A stretch of 64,000 nt of DNA from Solirubrobacter ginsenosidimutans. GTDB lineage: Bacteria > Actinomycetota > Thermoleophilia > Solirubrobacterales > Solirubrobacteraceae. The translations under genes were made by a program, and so were the position numbers. The DNA lies in contig NZ_JAPDOD010000032.1 of the NCBI RefSeq assembly GCF_027587205.1, positions 1-64,000 of the forward strand. The letters are read 5' to 3'. Numbering within the stretch: the first letter of the stretch is position 1; each line of letters opens with the position of its first letter. The notes beneath the pieces were generated by a model. The model worked only from the letters and a program-made list of their open reading frames with translations. It had not been told where the DNA came from and did not search any database. Below are positions 53,611 through 62,389 of the stretch, one piece after another.

Positions 53611-53713
53611 GCGGGGTGTGTGTCGTGCCGATCGCGGCGAGCGACTCATGCAGCTCCTGCCTGAGAGTGCGCGATGAAGGCCGACGCGCCGCGCACGCGC
53701 CGACCCTCCACCG

Positions 53714-54025
53714 TCAATGCGCTGCGGCGGCCGTCAGCGACGACGACAACACGACCTCGCCAATATCGCTCTGCAACAGCCTGATGCGATCGTCGACATT
53801 CTCGGCGACCCACACGGCGGCCGCATCCGTCGCCTCGTCGGCCTGCGCCGAGGACTCCCAATGCGACACCGAGACAAGCCCCCTCGGAGCCTCGATCAGC
53901 TCGTAGGACCGAAACCCAGGACGCCCGCGGAAGATCTCCAGCAAACCCCCGGGAGCCTCGACCATCCGGACGACCTGCCCGAACGTGCCGGACCGCAGCA
54001 TGTAAAACGCGACGCGCGCGTGCAT
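53714..54025 (-). CDS. ABM-like (antibiotic biosynthesis monooxygenase fold) small protein
   Basis: A 103-residue protein starting MHARVAFYMLRSGTFGQVVR. The middle reads RGRPGFRSYELIEAPRGLVS followed by VSHWESSAQADEATDAAAVW, the beta-alpha pattern of dimeric alpha/beta-barrel (ABM/heme-degrading) proteins. A clear ribosome binding site (GGAGG, 7 bases before) sets the start at 54025. Its function is unknown; such proteins serve as oxygenases or stress-related folds. It lies among remains of an integrative element. Confidence 0.65.
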   Translation of the reverse strand: MHARVAFYMLRSGTFGQVVRMVEAPGGLLEIFRGRPGFRSYELIEAPRGLVSVSHWESSAQADEATDAAAVWVAENVDDRIRLLQSDIGEVVLSSSLTAAAAH

Positions 54026-54344
54026 CGATCCAACCTCCTTCAATCGCGCGTACGGCGGTCATCCGAGTATCCGCGTCGCAAGCAACCTCGTCAACCCGGA
54101 CCCATACCGCCCACGACGCAACGGCGTAGCTCCGCAGATGAGCCAGGTAAGCCGGCTGCGCCGGAAGTGCCTCGAGAACCCCGAGACCACCACAACAACG
54201 CCCAAGCCGCGGAGCTGCGCGGGGGTGCGGGCAGCACCCAACACGTAGGCGTGACCCGTACCCGCACAGGCGGGATCGACACCGCGCAGACGCCAGCCAC
54301 CCGCCTCAACACAAGGGCCGCGCGACGGGAGAATTACCAGTGTC
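54026..54344. other. Non-coding stretch between ABM-like gene and tandem small ORFs
   Basis: No convincing gene on either strand. It separates a leftward gene from two rightward small ORFs, so promoters for both are expected here. I see a GGGAG purine stretch at 54328-54332, some 12 bases before the first small ORF, but no clear -10/-35 pair. Confidence 0.4.
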
Positions 54345-54437
54345 ATGAACCCCTCGCTGATCCAGCTGCACCACGCCAACGCACAGCAGGCAGAGCGCAC
54401 CGCCCGCCGCCGTCTCCGCAAGTCCGCCGCCAAGTAG
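54345..54437 (+). CDS. 30-residue cationic small ORF (first of a pair)
   Basis: It reads MNPSLIQLHHANAQQAERTA followed by RRRLRKSAAK. The N-terminal part is an amphipathic helix candidate and the end is strongly basic. Actinobacteria hold many small helical proteins with A-x-x-R-R tails, but I do not recognise a family. Support comes from the tandem partner 11 bases on and a hairpin terminator after it. Chance translation remains possible. Confidence 0.4.
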   Translation: MNPSLIQLHHANAQQAERTARRRLRKSAAK

Positions 54438-54448
54438 AGAGCCTGACC

Positions 54449-54565
54449 ATGACCCTGATCGCCACCCCCGCTCGCCGCCGCCCCGCCTCGCACGCGTTCA
54501 GGGTCCCGGTCGTGCGCGAGCTCGCCCCGCGGGCCGCCCAGTTCGCGGCCGCCGGCGCCTGGTAG
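54449..54565 (+). CDS. 38-residue small ORF (second of a pair)
   Basis: It reads MTLIATPARRRPASHAFRVP, then VVRELAPRAAQFAAAGAW, ending on TAG. It is basic and Ala-rich and follows the first small ORF by 11 bases with an intervening purine-rich stretch (AGAGAG). A perfect 10-bp hairpin begins 10 bases after its stop. The two together look like a small transcription unit. No family is recognised; a peptide-type product is speculation. Confidence 0.4.
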   Translation: MTLIATPARRRPASHAFRVPVVRELAPRAAQFAAAGAW

Positions 54566-54575
54566 CGACCACGCC

Positions 54576-54610
54576 GCACCGGCCGAACGCCAAGGGCACA
54601 CGGCCGGTGC
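54576..54610 (+). terminator. Hairpin after the tandem small ORFs
   Basis: GCACCGGCCG (54576-54585) and CGGCCGGTGC (54601-54610) form a perfect 10-bp stem with a 15-base loop, 10 bases after the second small ORF. It also lies just past the end of the sigma-like gene on the minus strand, so it could serve both directions. Confidence 0.65.
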
Positions 54611-54624
54611 GTTGCCACCGTGCG

Positions 54625-55195
54625 TCAGGCGGCTCGCCGGCGCCACCGCATCACCGTCGTGTGGGTCGTGCCGATCGCCGCGGCCGCCTCGTGCAGGCTC
54701 TTGCCCGAGTCCACGAGCGCCAGGGCGTGCGCGATCTGCTGTTCGCTGTAGAGCTCGCGGCGGCGCGGCCGGCGGGCCTGTCGCACACGCCAGCGCTGTT
54801 CGGCGACGCGTTCGCGGAGTTCCTCGCGCAGCTCGACGATGGGCGCCGGGTCAGATTCGATCGAGGCGGCGACCTGCTCGGCCAGCACCGCCTGCTGAGC
54901 AGCCGGTGCTTGCGTCGCATCGCGCTCCGACGCGCCGGTGCACGGCGTAGTAGACGCACGTGGAGGCGAACTTGTCGAACGCGTGCCCGCGGCCACTGTC
55001 GAAGTCGCGGCAGGCCTCCAGCAGCCCGATCAACGCCTCCTGACGCAGGTCCTCGCGCGTCAGCCCATGCTGAGCCCACGCGAACGCACCATGGATCATC
55101 GAGCGGTAGCGGCGGGCGAGCTCGGCGAACGCGACACCGTCGCCATCAACCACACGCGCCACGAGCACGGCATCGCTGAGAGACCCAAGCAGCAC
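54625..55195 (-). pseudogene. Sigma-70-like factor, frameshifted
   Basis: The first frame from the GTG at 55195 has sigma region 2 (DGVAFAELARRYRSMIHGAF; GLTREDLRQEALIGLLEACR; DFDSGRGHAFDKFASTCVYY). At about 54925-54940 the frame must move by one base to continue as ERDATQAPAAQQAVLAEQVA and then ELYSEQQIAHALALVDSGKS with a helix-turn-helix (LHEAAAAIGTTHTTVMRWRR). The whole would be about 190 residues with a region 2 and a region 4-like HTH. As written, the protein lacks the C-terminal promoter-recognition part. Sequencing error or true decay are both possible. Confidence 0.65.
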
Positions 55196-55202
55196 GGTGC
55201 CG

Positions 55203-55541
55203 TCATCCCGTGATCGTCTGCCAGATCCCACGGATCGCGCCGGCCACCTCAGCAGACGCGAGCACGAACCCGCCCACCAGCGTCGCCGCCAGCAGGAAGA
55301 CGGCCAGGTCGGCGAAGCAGCGGTTGAGCAGGAACATCAGCGCCACCAGCGCGGGGACGCCGACATACAGGCTCCTGGCCCAGCCACCGAGCAGCCGGCC
55401 GACGTTCTCACCGACCCGCTCGCCCTCCCCAGCGGCCAGCGCCGCGGTGGCGATCGGGATCAGCCGTCCGATGGCTTGACCTTGGCGATGGTTGAGCCGG
55501 GGTGCGCGGGCGGCGTCGACGCATTCCGTTTCACGGCGCAT
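55203..55541 (-). CDS. Small membrane protein, function unknown
   Basis: About 112 residues from an ATG at 55541. A polar N-terminus (NHRQGQAIGRLIPIATAALA) is followed by two membrane helices (SLYVGVPALVALMFLLNRCF; LAVFLLAATLVGGFVLASAE). The size and two-helix layout recall conjugation-pilin-like or TraC-type subunits but without a diagnostic motif. Its stop lies near the sigma-like gene's start, so these two may form an operon. Upstream in-frame residues are discarded because they overlap the sulfatase start region. Confidence 0.5.
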   Translation of the reverse strand: MRRETECVDAARAPRLNHRQGQAIGRLIPIATAALAAGEGERVGENVGRLLGGWARSLYVGVPALVALMFLLNRCFADLAVFLLAATLVGGFVLASAEVAGAIRGIWQTITG

Positions 55542-55686
55542 CCGTCTGCGCGATGTCGCCGGAGTTGGCTCACTGCGTGTCCGGCGGGTGGGAGGCCTGA
55601 GCAAATCGTCCGTCTCGGATGAGGCGGCCTCGCGGAACCGGCTCGACACTGGGTTCCCTTCTGTAGTCGAGAGCTTGGAGTCGCGT

Positions 55687-58053
55687 ATGAGCGCCGACCG
55701 GCACGCCCGCACGATGTTGCCCATCCCGGACCGGCCGGCGCCGGGCCTGACGACCTATGACGCGAAGGACCCGGAGACCGCTTATCCGCCGATTGAGCCG
55801 TTGTTGCCGCCGGCGGGCGCGCCGAACGTCCTCGTGGTGTTGCTCGACGACGTGGGCTTTGGCGCTTCGAGCGTGTTTGGCGGACCGTGCGCGACGCCGA
55901 CCGCCGAGCGGCTGGCTGCGGGCGGGCTGCGGTTCAATCGCTTCCATACCACGGCGCTGTGCGCCCCGACCAGGGCCGCGTTGCTGTCGGGCCGCAACCA
56001 TCACTCGGTGGGTATGGGCTCGATCACGGAGACGGCGACGTCGGCGCCGGGCAACAGTTCGCTGCGTCCGAACACGAAGGCGCCGTTGGCGATGACGTTG
56101 AAGTTGAACGGGTACTCGACGGCGCAGTTCGGCAAGTGCCACGAGGTGCCGGTGTGGCAGTCGTCGCCGATGGGTCCGTTCGACGCGTGGCCGTCGGCGG
56201 GTGGCGGGTTCGAGTACTTCTATGGGTTCATCGGGGGCGAGAACAACCAGTGGGATCCGGCGCTGTATGAGGGCACGACGCCGGTCGAGCCTCCGGCCAC
56301 GCCGGAGGAGGGCTATCACCTGACCGAGGACCTGGCCGACCACGCTGTCAGCTGGGTGCGCCAGCAGAAGGCGTTGATGCCGGAGAAGCCCTTCTTCGTG
56401 TACTTCGCGCCCGGTGCGACGCATGCCCCGCACCACGTTCCCCAGGAATGGGCTGACAAGTACAAGGGCGGGTTCGATGATGGCTGGGACGCGCAGCGCG
56501 AGCGGACCTTCGCCCGCCAGAAGGAACTCGGTGTGATCCCGGACGACGCCGATCTGACGGTGCGCCACGACGAGATCCCGGCCTGGGAAGACATGCCCGA
56601 CGAGCTCAAGCCGGTGCTGGCTCGGGAGATGGAGGTCTACGCCGGGTTCCTGGAGCACACCGACCATCACGTCGGCCGGGTGATCGATGCCATCGAGGAC
56701 CTCGGCGTGCTCGACAACACGATCGTCTACTACATCATCGGCGACAACGGCGCGTCCGCCGAAGGCACATTGAACGGTGCGTTTAACGAGATGGCCAACT
56801 TCAACGGGATGGCCGCGCTCGAGACGCCCGAGTTCATGCTTTCCAAGATCGATGAGTTCGGCTCACCCACGTCCTACAACCACTACGCGGTCGGTTGGGC
56901 CTGGGCCATGGACACCCCGTTTCAGTGGACCAAGCAGGTCGCTTCGCACTGGGGCGGGACCCGCAACGGCACCATCGTCCACTGGCCCGACGGGATCGAA
57001 CAGCCCGGGGAGCTGCGCAGTCAGTTCACGCATGTGATCGACTTCGCTCCGACGATCCTCGAAGCGGCCGGCCTGCCCGAACCGACGATGGTCAACGGTG
57101 TGCAGCAGTCGCCGATGGAAGGCACCAGCATGCTGTACGCCTTCAACGCCGCCGACGCCCCGGAGCGCCACGAGTTGCAGTACTTCGAGATGTTCGCCAA
57201 CCGCGGCATCTACCACAAGGGCTGGAGCGCGGTCACCAAGCACCGCACCCCCTGGGTGATGGTCGGCGGTGCGCTACCGGCCTTCGACGACGACGTGTGG
57301 GAGCTCTACGACGGCACGAGCGACTACAGCCAGGCCCACGATCTCGCGGCCGACAATCCCGAAATGCTGGCCAAGCTGCAACGGCTGTGGCTGATCGAGG
57401 CCGTCAAGTACAACGTCGTGCCGATGGACGACCGCACCTCCGAGCGGTTGGAACCGTCGATGGCCGGGCGGCCAACCCTGATCCGGGGCAACTCACAGCT
57501 GTTCTTCGCCGGCATGGGACGCCTCTCGGAAAACAGCGTGGTCAGCATGAAGAACAAGTCCTTCTCGGTCACCGCCGAGGTCGACGTCCCCGCCGGCGGC
57601 GCCGAAGGGGTGATCATCGCGCAGGGCGGGCGGTTCGGCGGCTGGGCCGTCTACGCCAAGGACGGCAGGGCGAAGTTCACCTACAACGTGCTCGGCATCC
57701 ACGAGTACCCCGTCGCCGCCGACACGCCGATCCCGGCGGGCACGCACCAGGTGCGCATGGAGTTCGCCTACGACGGCGGCGGACTCGCCAAGGGCGGCGA
57801 CGTCACCCTGTTCTACGACGGCGCCGCGGTCGGCACGGGCCGCGTCGAACAGACCCAGCCCATGGTCTTCTCCGCCGATGAGACGACCGACATCGGTCAC
57901 GAGACCGGCACGACCGTCTCACCCGACTACACCGCCCAGGGCAGCCGGTTCACCGGGAAAATCAACTGGGTGCAGATCGACGTCGGCACCGACGATCACG
58001 ACCACTTCATCGACCCCGAGGAACGCGTGCGCATCGCCATGGCGAGGCAGTAG
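55687..58053 (+). CDS. Arylsulfatase (type I, formylglycine-dependent)
   Basis: A 788-residue sulfatase. The Asp-Asp calcium ligands are in VLVVLLDDVGFGASSVFGG. The Cys converted to formylglycine is near residue 92 in TTALCAPTRAALLSGRNHHS (C-x-P-T-R). Further ligands are in QFGKCHEVPVW, GATHAPHHVPQE and YIIGDNGASAEGT. The C-terminal 150 residues are a beta sandwich (NKSFSVTAEVDVPAGGAEGV) that may bind carbohydrate. It has no visible signal peptide, so a cytoplasmic site is suggested. Activation needs a formylglycine-generating enzyme, which is not in this window. It is similar to AtsA-type sulfatases of actinobacteria. It lies within the second element's borders. Confidence 0.9.
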   Translation: MSADRHARTMLPIPDRPAPGLTTYDAKDPETAYPPIEPLLPPAGAPNVLVVLLDDVGFGASSVFGGPCATPTAERLAAGGLRFNRFHTTALCAPTRAALLSGRNHHSVGMGSITETATSAPGNSSLRPNTKAPLAMTLKLNGYSTAQFGKCHEVPVWQSSPMGPFDAWPSAGGGFEYFYGFIGGENNQWDPALYEGTTPVEPPATPEEGYHLTEDLADHAVSWVRQQKALMPEKPFFVYFAPGATHAPHHVPQEWADKYKGGFDDGWDAQRERTFARQKELGVIPDDADLTVRHDEIPAWEDMPDELKPVLAREMEVYAGFLEHTDHHVGRVIDAIEDLGVLDNTIVYYIIGDNGASAEGTLNGAFNEMANFNGMAALETPEFMLSKIDEFGSPTSYNHYAVGWAWAMDTPFQWTKQVASHWGGTRNGTIVHWPDGIEQPGELRSQFTHVIDFAPTILEAAGLPEPTMVNGVQQSPMEGTSMLYAFNAADAPERHELQYFEMFANRGIYHKGWSAVTKHRTPWVMVGGALPAFDDDVWELYDGTSDYSQAHDLAADNPEMLAKLQRLWLIEAVKYNVVPMDDRTSERLEPSMAGRPTLIRGNSQLFFAGMGRLSENSVVSMKNKSFSVTAEVDVPAGGAEGVIIAQGGRFGGWAVYAKDGRAKFTYNVLGIHEYPVAADTPIPAGTHQVRMEFAYDGGGLAKGGDVTLFYDGAAVGTGRVEQTQPMVFSADETTDIGHETGTTVSPDYTAQGSRFTGKINWVQIDVGTDDHDHFIDPEERVRIAMARQ

Positions 58054-58174
58054 GCAAACGACGCACCCTCGCGCGCAAGGACGAGCTTGCGCGCGAGGCG
58101 CTCGTCACCTCAACCTGAAGCGCGATGGCGAGGTGGAACCGTCGCAAAACTCCGGCAGCCGGTTCGAGTGTGCC

Positions 58175-58879
58175 TTACGCGGGCGGTCCCGGGAGGCCGA
58201 GCAACTGGATCACCGCGAAGCCGAGCAGGAATCCTGCCGCGACGATCAGGCCGATACGTGCTTGACGAATCCGGAAGTGGCCGCTGATGCCCACAAGGAA
58301 GAGCACGGTCGCGAGAAAGACGGTCGCACGGATGTACTTATCCGCTGTCTGACCTGCCTCGGATCCTTTGGCGAACGCCCTGTCCGCTTTGGCGTCGTAG
58401 GCCTTCGCGGCCGCGTCCTGTGGGATGACGTATTGCGGCATGTACGCCGGGCCGGCAGGAGCGCTCGGATTGTGTTCGGGATCCGTCGCCCGCCAGGCGT
58501 CGAATGCCGGACGATAACCGGGGCGCATCCGCTTCTCGGCCAACCGCTGCGCGTCGGCGTTTCCGGCCGTGAAGGCGGTGAACCAGGCATTGAAGGAAGC
58601 GGAATCCAGTGTGCGGGTAACGATCGCCTCGGTGTCGGCGCGGTTGGCCTTTGTGCGCTGAGCGGATGCACTGGCGAGGCTGATCGAGGATTCAGTGCCC
58701 CACTTCGCGGCCGCGTAGCCGGAGTACGCAGCGAGGATGGCCACGAAGGACAGCAGCACGGCCTCGACGATCGACAACCGGCGATCGTGCCGATCGTGGT
58801 CGTCGCCCGCGGCGTCGCTGTGCTTCTTGTGCTCGGCGATCTCTTTGCCGACCTCTGCTGGTGACAGACCCTCAGGCAT
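58175..58879 (-). CDS. Membrane protein of unknown function (DUF4337-like)
   Basis: A 234-residue protein: a His/Asp-rich N-terminus (EHKKHSDAAGDDHDRHDRRL), one membrane helix (IVEAVLLSFVAILAAYSGYA), a long soluble helical loop (residues about 60-165), then two closing helices (ATVFLATVLFLVGISGHFRI; IGLIVAAGFLLGFAVIQLLG). The 1 + 2 helix layout recalls DUF4337 proteins; I cannot confirm the family. No function is known. It is convergent with the sulfatase gene and divergent from a histidine kinase gene. Confidence 0.6.
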   Translation of the reverse strand: MPEGLSPAEVGKEIAEHKKHSDAAGDDHDRHDRRLSIVEAVLLSFVAILAAYSGYAAAKWGTESSISLASASAQRTKANRADTEAIVTRTLDSASFNAWFTAFTAGNADAQRLAEKRMRPGYRPAFDAWRATDPEHNPSAPAGPAYMPQYVIPQDAAAKAYDAKADRAFAKGSEAGQTADKYIRATVFLATVLFLVGISGHFRIRQARIGLIVAAGFLLGFAVIQLLGLPGPPA

Positions 58880-59220
58880 GACTTTGCGATCCCGTCATCG
58901 GCCGCGAACCTAAGTCCTGCGAACGGGCCGCGCATCGCCCGAAGCGGATGACGTCGACGCGGGACCCGGAAGCGGCGGGGCTCTCAACGAGTTCTGCCGC
59001 CGGTCCGCGCCTGAAGCAACGGCACGCATCGAACCCGATCCCCCGAAGCCCCAGCACCAGCCCCGGTAGTGCGCGGTTGCGCCACCTTGGTTCATCTTCT
59101 CGACGGGTACGGGCGAGAAGCTTGCTGGACGACCGGCGGGCGGGTAGCGTCGCGGCTCCAGGCGGGATCGCGGGGTGCTGTGGTGACCGGTGGCGGTTGC
59201 GGCGGCACGTTGGTGCATAT

Positions 59221-61086
59221 ATGACGATGTCCGAGTCCGATAGCTCCCGCAGGGGGCACGCTTCGGCGCCGCTGGCGAGCGCCGGCCCGTCGTCATTCGG
59301 GTTCGCGAGCTGGCAGGTCGCCGTCGCCGCCGCTGCGATCGCGGCGGCCGTGGCCGCCGTCTGGATCACGCTGAACGCGGACTTTCTGGCCCATCCGGGA
59401 TGGCTCGCGGCGCAGAAGGCCGACTTCATCGTCGGCCCGGTCTTCGTCGGCCTCTACTGGATGCGGGTTCGCCCGGAGAGCCGCTTCGGGCCGCTGCTGA
59501 TCGGGTTCGGGTTCGTCGGCGCTGTCTACATCTTGCAATCGTCGAGCAACCCCTGGTTGTTCGGTACCGGCGTGCTCTGGGAAGGCGCGATCTATCTGGT
59601 CAACCTGACGGTGATCCTGACCTTTCCCACGGGACGCCTGGATGGCCGTGCAGCGAAGCTGATCTTCTTGGCCGCCGTCCTCGGCGTCGTGCTGAACTCG
59701 GTGATCAGCCTGCTGATCTCGCAGCTCGGCCCGGACGGGTCGATCTCGGGCTGCCAGGCGTTGTGCCCCGACAACGCGCTGGCGATCACGTCCCAGCCGT
59801 CGCTGGCCCTCGACCTCTCGAAGTTCGTGCGCGTCGCCGTCATCGCGGTGGCCCTGGCCACCGGCGGTCTGCTCGTGTCGCGGATGGTCCGCGGAACTCC
59901 ACCCCAGCGCCGGGCGCTGGCGATCGGCGCGCCGATCGCGTTGCTGTTCACGGCGCTGCAGATCACCTATCAAGCGCTCAAGCTCGTCCATCCCGAGGCC
60001 ACGGAGGTGCGTTCGGTGATCCAGTGGGGGTTGGCCGGATCGCGCTCGTTGATCTGGTACGGCTTCCTGTTCGCGCTGATCGCGGCGCAGCTGTTCGCGG
60101 GACGCACGCTGCACAGACTCGTCCGGCAATCGCTGCGGCGCCCGAACAAGCACGAGCTGGAAGCGCTCCTGCGCGAGCCGCTCGGCGACCCGCGATTGCG
60201 TCTCGTGTTCCAGGACCCCAGCACCGGGGCCTGGCCGGACGCAGCGACCGGCGAGGGCGCCCTCGATCCCCCGGAGGCGGAGCCCGGACGTACCGTCGCC
60301 CTGGTCGAGCGCCGCGATGGCCGCCCGGCGGTCGCGATCCTGCACGACGCGCAACTCGACGACGACCCCGAACTGCTGCATGCCGCCGGTGCCGTCGCGC
60401 TGCTGGCCGCTGAGAATGCCGAACTCGACGCCGCGTGGAACGACGCGCTCGACGAGCTGCGCCGCTCGCGCGCTCGCATCGTGCGCGTAGCCGACGACGA
60501 GCGCCGCAAGCTGGAGCGCAACCTCCACGACGGCGTGCAGCAGCGGCTGATCGCGACACGAATCAGCGTGGAGCTCACGCGCGAGATGGCTGACACAGGC
60601 TCGAGCATGCACGAGCGCTTGCTGAACATCGGCGAGAGCGTCGAGGTGGCGATGGCCGAGTTGCGCGAGATTGCCCACGGCCTGTACCCGCCGATGTTGG
60701 CCGATCGCGGGCTAGCGGCGGCGCTCCGGTACGTGCTTGCCCCGCTGACGATCCACACCCATCGCGTCACACGCCACCCCGCCGAGCTGGAGTCAGCCGT
60801 CTACTACTGCTGTCTCGAGGGCGTCCAGAACGCCACCAAACACGGCGGCCCGGCCGTCCAGATCTCAGTCACGCTGACCGAGAACGATGAAGCGCTGCGC
60901 TTTGAAGTGACCGATGACGGGCCCGGCTTCGACCCATCCGATACCGACGGGGGCGTCGGGCTGCAGAACATGCACGACCGGCTCGGCGCCCTCGGCGGCC
61001 GCATGTCGATCATCACCGCGCCCGGCCAGGGCACGTCGGTCACGGGCGCGGTTCCCTTGACCGACCTCGACAGGATCTCCGCCTGA
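59221..61086 (+). CDS. Multi-pass membrane sensor histidine kinase (HisKA_3/NarL-type)
   Basis: A 621-residue kinase. The N-terminal 280 residues hold about seven membrane helices (VAVAAAAIAAAVAAVWITLN; LIFLAAVLGVVLNSVISLLI; SLIWYGFLFALIAAQLFAG) with a Cys pair in an outer loop (ISGCQALCPDN). After a linker come the HisKA_3 helix (DDERRKLERNLHDGVQQRLI) with the phospho-His in LHDG and an HATPase domain (VQNATKHGG; TDDGPGFDP; GLQNMHDRLGALGG). The response regulator 142 bases downstream is the likely partner. The ATG at 59221 is preferred over a non-conserved upstream extension. Confidence 0.88.
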   Translation: MTMSESDSSRRGHASAPLASAGPSSFGFASWQVAVAAAAIAAAVAAVWITLNADFLAHPGWLAAQKADFIVGPVFVGLYWMRVRPESRFGPLLIGFGFVGAVYILQSSSNPWLFGTGVLWEGAIYLVNLTVILTFPTGRLDGRAAKLIFLAAVLGVVLNSVISLLISQLGPDGSISGCQALCPDNALAITSQPSLALDLSKFVRVAVIAVALATGGLLVSRMVRGTPPQRRALAIGAPIALLFTALQITYQALKLVHPEATEVRSVIQWGLAGSRSLIWYGFLFALIAAQLFAGRTLHRLVRQSLRRPNKHELEALLREPLGDPRLRLVFQDPSTGAWPDAATGEGALDPPEAEPGRTVALVERRDGRPAVAILHDAQLDDDPELLHAAGAVALLAAENAELDAAWNDALDELRRSRARIVRVADDERRKLERNLHDGVQQRLIATRISVELTREMADTGSSMHERLLNIGESVEVAMAELREIAHGLYPPMLADRGLAAALRYVLAPLTIHTHRVTRHPAELESAVYYCCLEGVQNATKHGGPAVQISVTLTENDEALRFEVTDDGPGFDPSDTDGGVGLQNMHDRLGALGGRMSIITAPGQGTSVTGAVPLTDLDRISA

Positions 61087-61228
61087 CGGCTGAACTGCCG
61101 GCGGCGGATCGGACACCGCTCCATCACGAGCGTCACGGTTCGCCCCCCGACGACAGCGCGTTTCGCAATCGGTTCCCCCGGCAACCAACGTCGAACGTCT
61201 GCCCAACACGTCGAACGGCCGTACCTGA

Positions 61229-61603
61229 ATGTCAACTCAGCCCCGAAGAGTCCTCATCATCGACGATCACGCCGCGTTTCGCGACGCCGCTCGCGAGCTG
61301 CTCGAGCACCGTGGATTTGCGGTAGTGGCCCAGGCCGACTGCGCGACATCTGGATTAGAGGCCGCCGAACGCGTCGAGCCCGAGATCGTCGTGCTCGACA
61401 TCGGCCTGCCCGACGGCGACGGCTTCGACGTCTGCGACACATTGACCCAGCGCAACCCTGAACTGACAGTGCTGCTCGTCTCCGCCAGGGAACAGCACAA
61501 TCGCCAGGCCATCCACGATTGTGGAGCTCGCGCGTTCCTGCTCAAGTCCCGACTGCTGTCGACCGACTTCTCCAGCTTTCTCCGCGGCGACGGCGCGAAC
61601 TGA
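61229..61603 (+). CDS. Receiver-only response regulator
   Basis: A 124-residue REC domain. The acidic pair is in VLIIDDHAAFRDA, the phosphoacceptor Asp in EIVVLDIGLPDGDGFDVC, the Thr/Ser switch at LLVSAREQH and the Lys in GARAFLLKSRL. It has no DNA-binding domain, although partners of NarL-type kinases normally carry a LuxR HTH. It could pass phosphate on or bind proteins, or the HTH may have been lost. A frame shift just after GDGAN was looked for, but no HTH is seen in the following DNA. Confidence 0.85.
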   Translation: MSTQPRRVLIIDDHAAFRDAARELLEHRGFAVVAQADCATSGLEAAERVEPEIVVLDIGLPDGDGFDVCDTLTQRNPELTVLLVSAREQHNRQAIHDCGARAFLLKSRLLSTDFSSFLRGDGAN

Positions 61604-61880
61604 TCAGCGTCCACGAAGCGCCCGGACTGGTTGGAGGGGTGGGCACAACCTGCGGCCTGTGGCGGCCGTCGCTGCCCTGCGCTCGCTCGGCTCGCAGCCG
61701 CGTGCGTGCCGCGGCTGTTCTCGCGGCGCCTCGACTCCGTTTGCCCCTGGCGTCCCTCAGCGGGTTAAGGAGGTGAACGATCGATCGGTGCGGCGGGCCG
61801 CGGGCAGCAGGAGCCGGCGGAGCGCCGCGAGAAGGAGCGGTGAGGCGAGAAGCAGAGATCGACCGCGAGTCACAGATGAT
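61604..61880. other. Non-coding stretch after the receiver gene
   Basis: I looked here for the missing LuxR-type HTH of the response regulator and for further element relics, and found neither in any frame. The reading frames are Arg/Ala-rich without motifs. Confidence 0.4.
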
Positions 61881-62171
61881 CTACCTGTACGAGACGGTCG
61901 ATCGACGCGCCGTGTGCGCAGACTCGGGATTGCGGCGCGGCCCGCACCGACGAGCCTTGCCGTCGACAACCCGACGCGAGTGCACCGGCCCGAAGCCGGG
62001 CGCGTCAGGAACACCTATCGGATGCGCGGAGACCGACTCAGGCACGCCCTTCCCGCCGCATCCCACTCGCCACGAACTGGAACGCATCACCCCTATTCGT
62101 GCGCGCGCGACGGACCGCTTGAGCACGTCGTCGAGGAGCGATCCGCTCGTCGGCATCACGATCGCGCTCAT
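61881..62171 (-). pseudogene. Relic of AICE small gene fused to RepSA-like fragment
   Basis: The minus frame starts at an ATG (62171) that overlaps the stop of the TraB relic, as the wHTH gene does in the left element. It begins MSAIVMPTSGSLLDDVLKRS, then about residues 57-90 read PGFGPVHSRRVVDGKARRCG and PRRNPESAHTARR. This aligns with the segment PSFGPVHTRVPGSDGTSRRC plus RPRRDDPICPHGRR of the initiator at 7551-9247. The intervening rep N-terminus and the remaining C-terminus are gone. It is clearly a decayed copy. Confidence 0.65.
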
Positions 62172-62389
62172 GCCGCCACGCCCTCTTCGAGCCACTTGTC
62201 GGCTCGTTGAGCCGCCGCCCGGCTCGCGATCGCGGCGACGTCGTCGAGGTAGAACCCGCGCAGCTTTCGCGGACGGTCGCGCTCGGCGAGCAGATAACCG
62301 ACGCCACGCTGCGCGCCCGGGATCGACGATGCATCCGAGCCAGCCGACGCCCAGCCTTGGCCGAGGATCGTGTTCGACGTACGCCGTCG
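62168..62389 (-). pseudogene. C-terminal relic of a TraB/FtsK-type transfer protein
   Basis: The frame from 62389 (just after a TAG) reads TSNTILGQGWASAGSDASSI, then PGAQRGVGYLLAERDRPRKL, RGFYLDDVAAIASRAAAQRA and DKWLEEGVAA. It matches the end of the transfer protein at 5648-6983 (DTILGQGWATLG, GPGQRGVGLLLAEDGTPVRM, RADGWLERAS) almost residue for residue in places. All of the ATPase domain is absent. The reading frame of the last 73 residues has stayed open. Confidence 0.8.

Noticed and set aside
53717..54565. A 282-residue plus-strand open frame
   Set aside because: Most of it is antisense to the ABM-like gene and low in protein-like features. Only its last 38 residues, from the ATG at 54449, are kept as a possible small ORF.
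61519..62210. Plus-strand open frames after the receiver gene as the missing HTH
   Set aside because: The frames are Arg/Ser-rich without helix-turn-helix spacing, and part of the region is better explained by the minus-strand Rep relic.
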